Of a DNA stretch of 29,827 bases, positions 29,790 through 29,827 are shown in pieces. The notes under the pieces are model-generated. The model searched no databases and was not told the DNA's origin. It was given only the letters and a program-made list of their open reading frames with translations. Position numbers and translations under genes: made by a program. Source of the DNA: a virus. The stretch spans positions 1 through 29,827 of the IMG/VR virus record IMGVR_UViG_3300046167_000257, one strand, 5' to 3'. How positions within the stretch are numbered: position 1 is the first letter of the stretch; each line of letters starts with the position of its first letter.

Positions 29790-29827
29790 TATTCCCAAAC
29801 CCTAAACTAACTTTTGTGTAAAAAAAG

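Noticed and set aside
1-29827. CRISPR array, tRNA genes, insertion sequences, integrase or att sites
   Set aside because: No regularly spaced repeats, no cloverleaf with recognisable arms, no transposase or integrase motifs and no terminal repeats between the two window ends were seen by eye; a computed search could still find weak ones.

Overview
The window is almost certainly most or all of a tailed (siphovirus-type) phage or prophage genome from a Bacteroidota host, probably a flavobacterium. The host call rests on three things. The DNA is AT-rich and most starts lack a Shine-Dalgarno sequence. Upstream regions carry the Bacteroidota -7 box TAnnTTTG, in two cases with a TTG/TTTG -33 box 21 nt away. 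The primase has the VirE-N/BT4734-type N-terminus common in that phylum. No integrase, excisionase or convincing CI-type repressor is visible, so lifestyle cannot be decided here.

Layout. (1) 50-5048, minus strand: replication and early genes. In transcription order these are a small coiled-coil protein, a strong terminator, a 52-aa ORF, a structured intergenic stretch (4461-4649; promoter, DnaA-box-like site, inverted repeat, 11-C run with hairpin), a primase-helicase broken by two frameshifts, an SF2 helicase, a VRR-NUC nuclease, a DUF1599-like protein and an unknown protein. (2) 5169-8307, plus strand: a compact operon of ten overlapping or abutting genes running from small early proteins through a putative ssDNA-binding protein and a stand-alone DnaA domain IV protein to a lysis-like cassette (lytic transglycosylase plus two overlapping membrane or exported proteins). 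(3) 8299-29789, minus strand: the late genes. In transcription order: AP2/HNH endonuclease, TerS, TerL, unknown, portal, S78 protease with an extra N-terminal domain, HK97-type capsid, terminator, head-tail connector, head closure, gp10-like neck protein, small protein, major tail protein, terminator, tail assembly chaperones (with a canonical -1 slippery site), tape measure, 903-aa tail tip/hub, HNH protein, tail-completion-like protein, two small proteins, two large lectin-like tail proteins, a small acidic protein, holin, amidase and a frameshifted metallophosphoesterase.

The late genes build and fill an HK97-fold capsid with a non-contractile tail. The minus-strand replication genes plus the plus-strand DnaA-like and ssDNA-binding proteins form the replication set. 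Lysis functions occur in two separate cassettes on opposite strands. Three reading-frame breaks (about 2437, 4023 and 8926) disrupt conserved non-structural genes. They may be sequencing or assembly errors, real inactivation, or recoding. The -1 site at 20759-20765 is, by contrast, a conventional programmed frameshift. No single wholly new system stands out; the best leads are the putative origin region beside the primase, the DnaA domain IV protein, the duplicated lysis cassettes and the clustered frame breaks.
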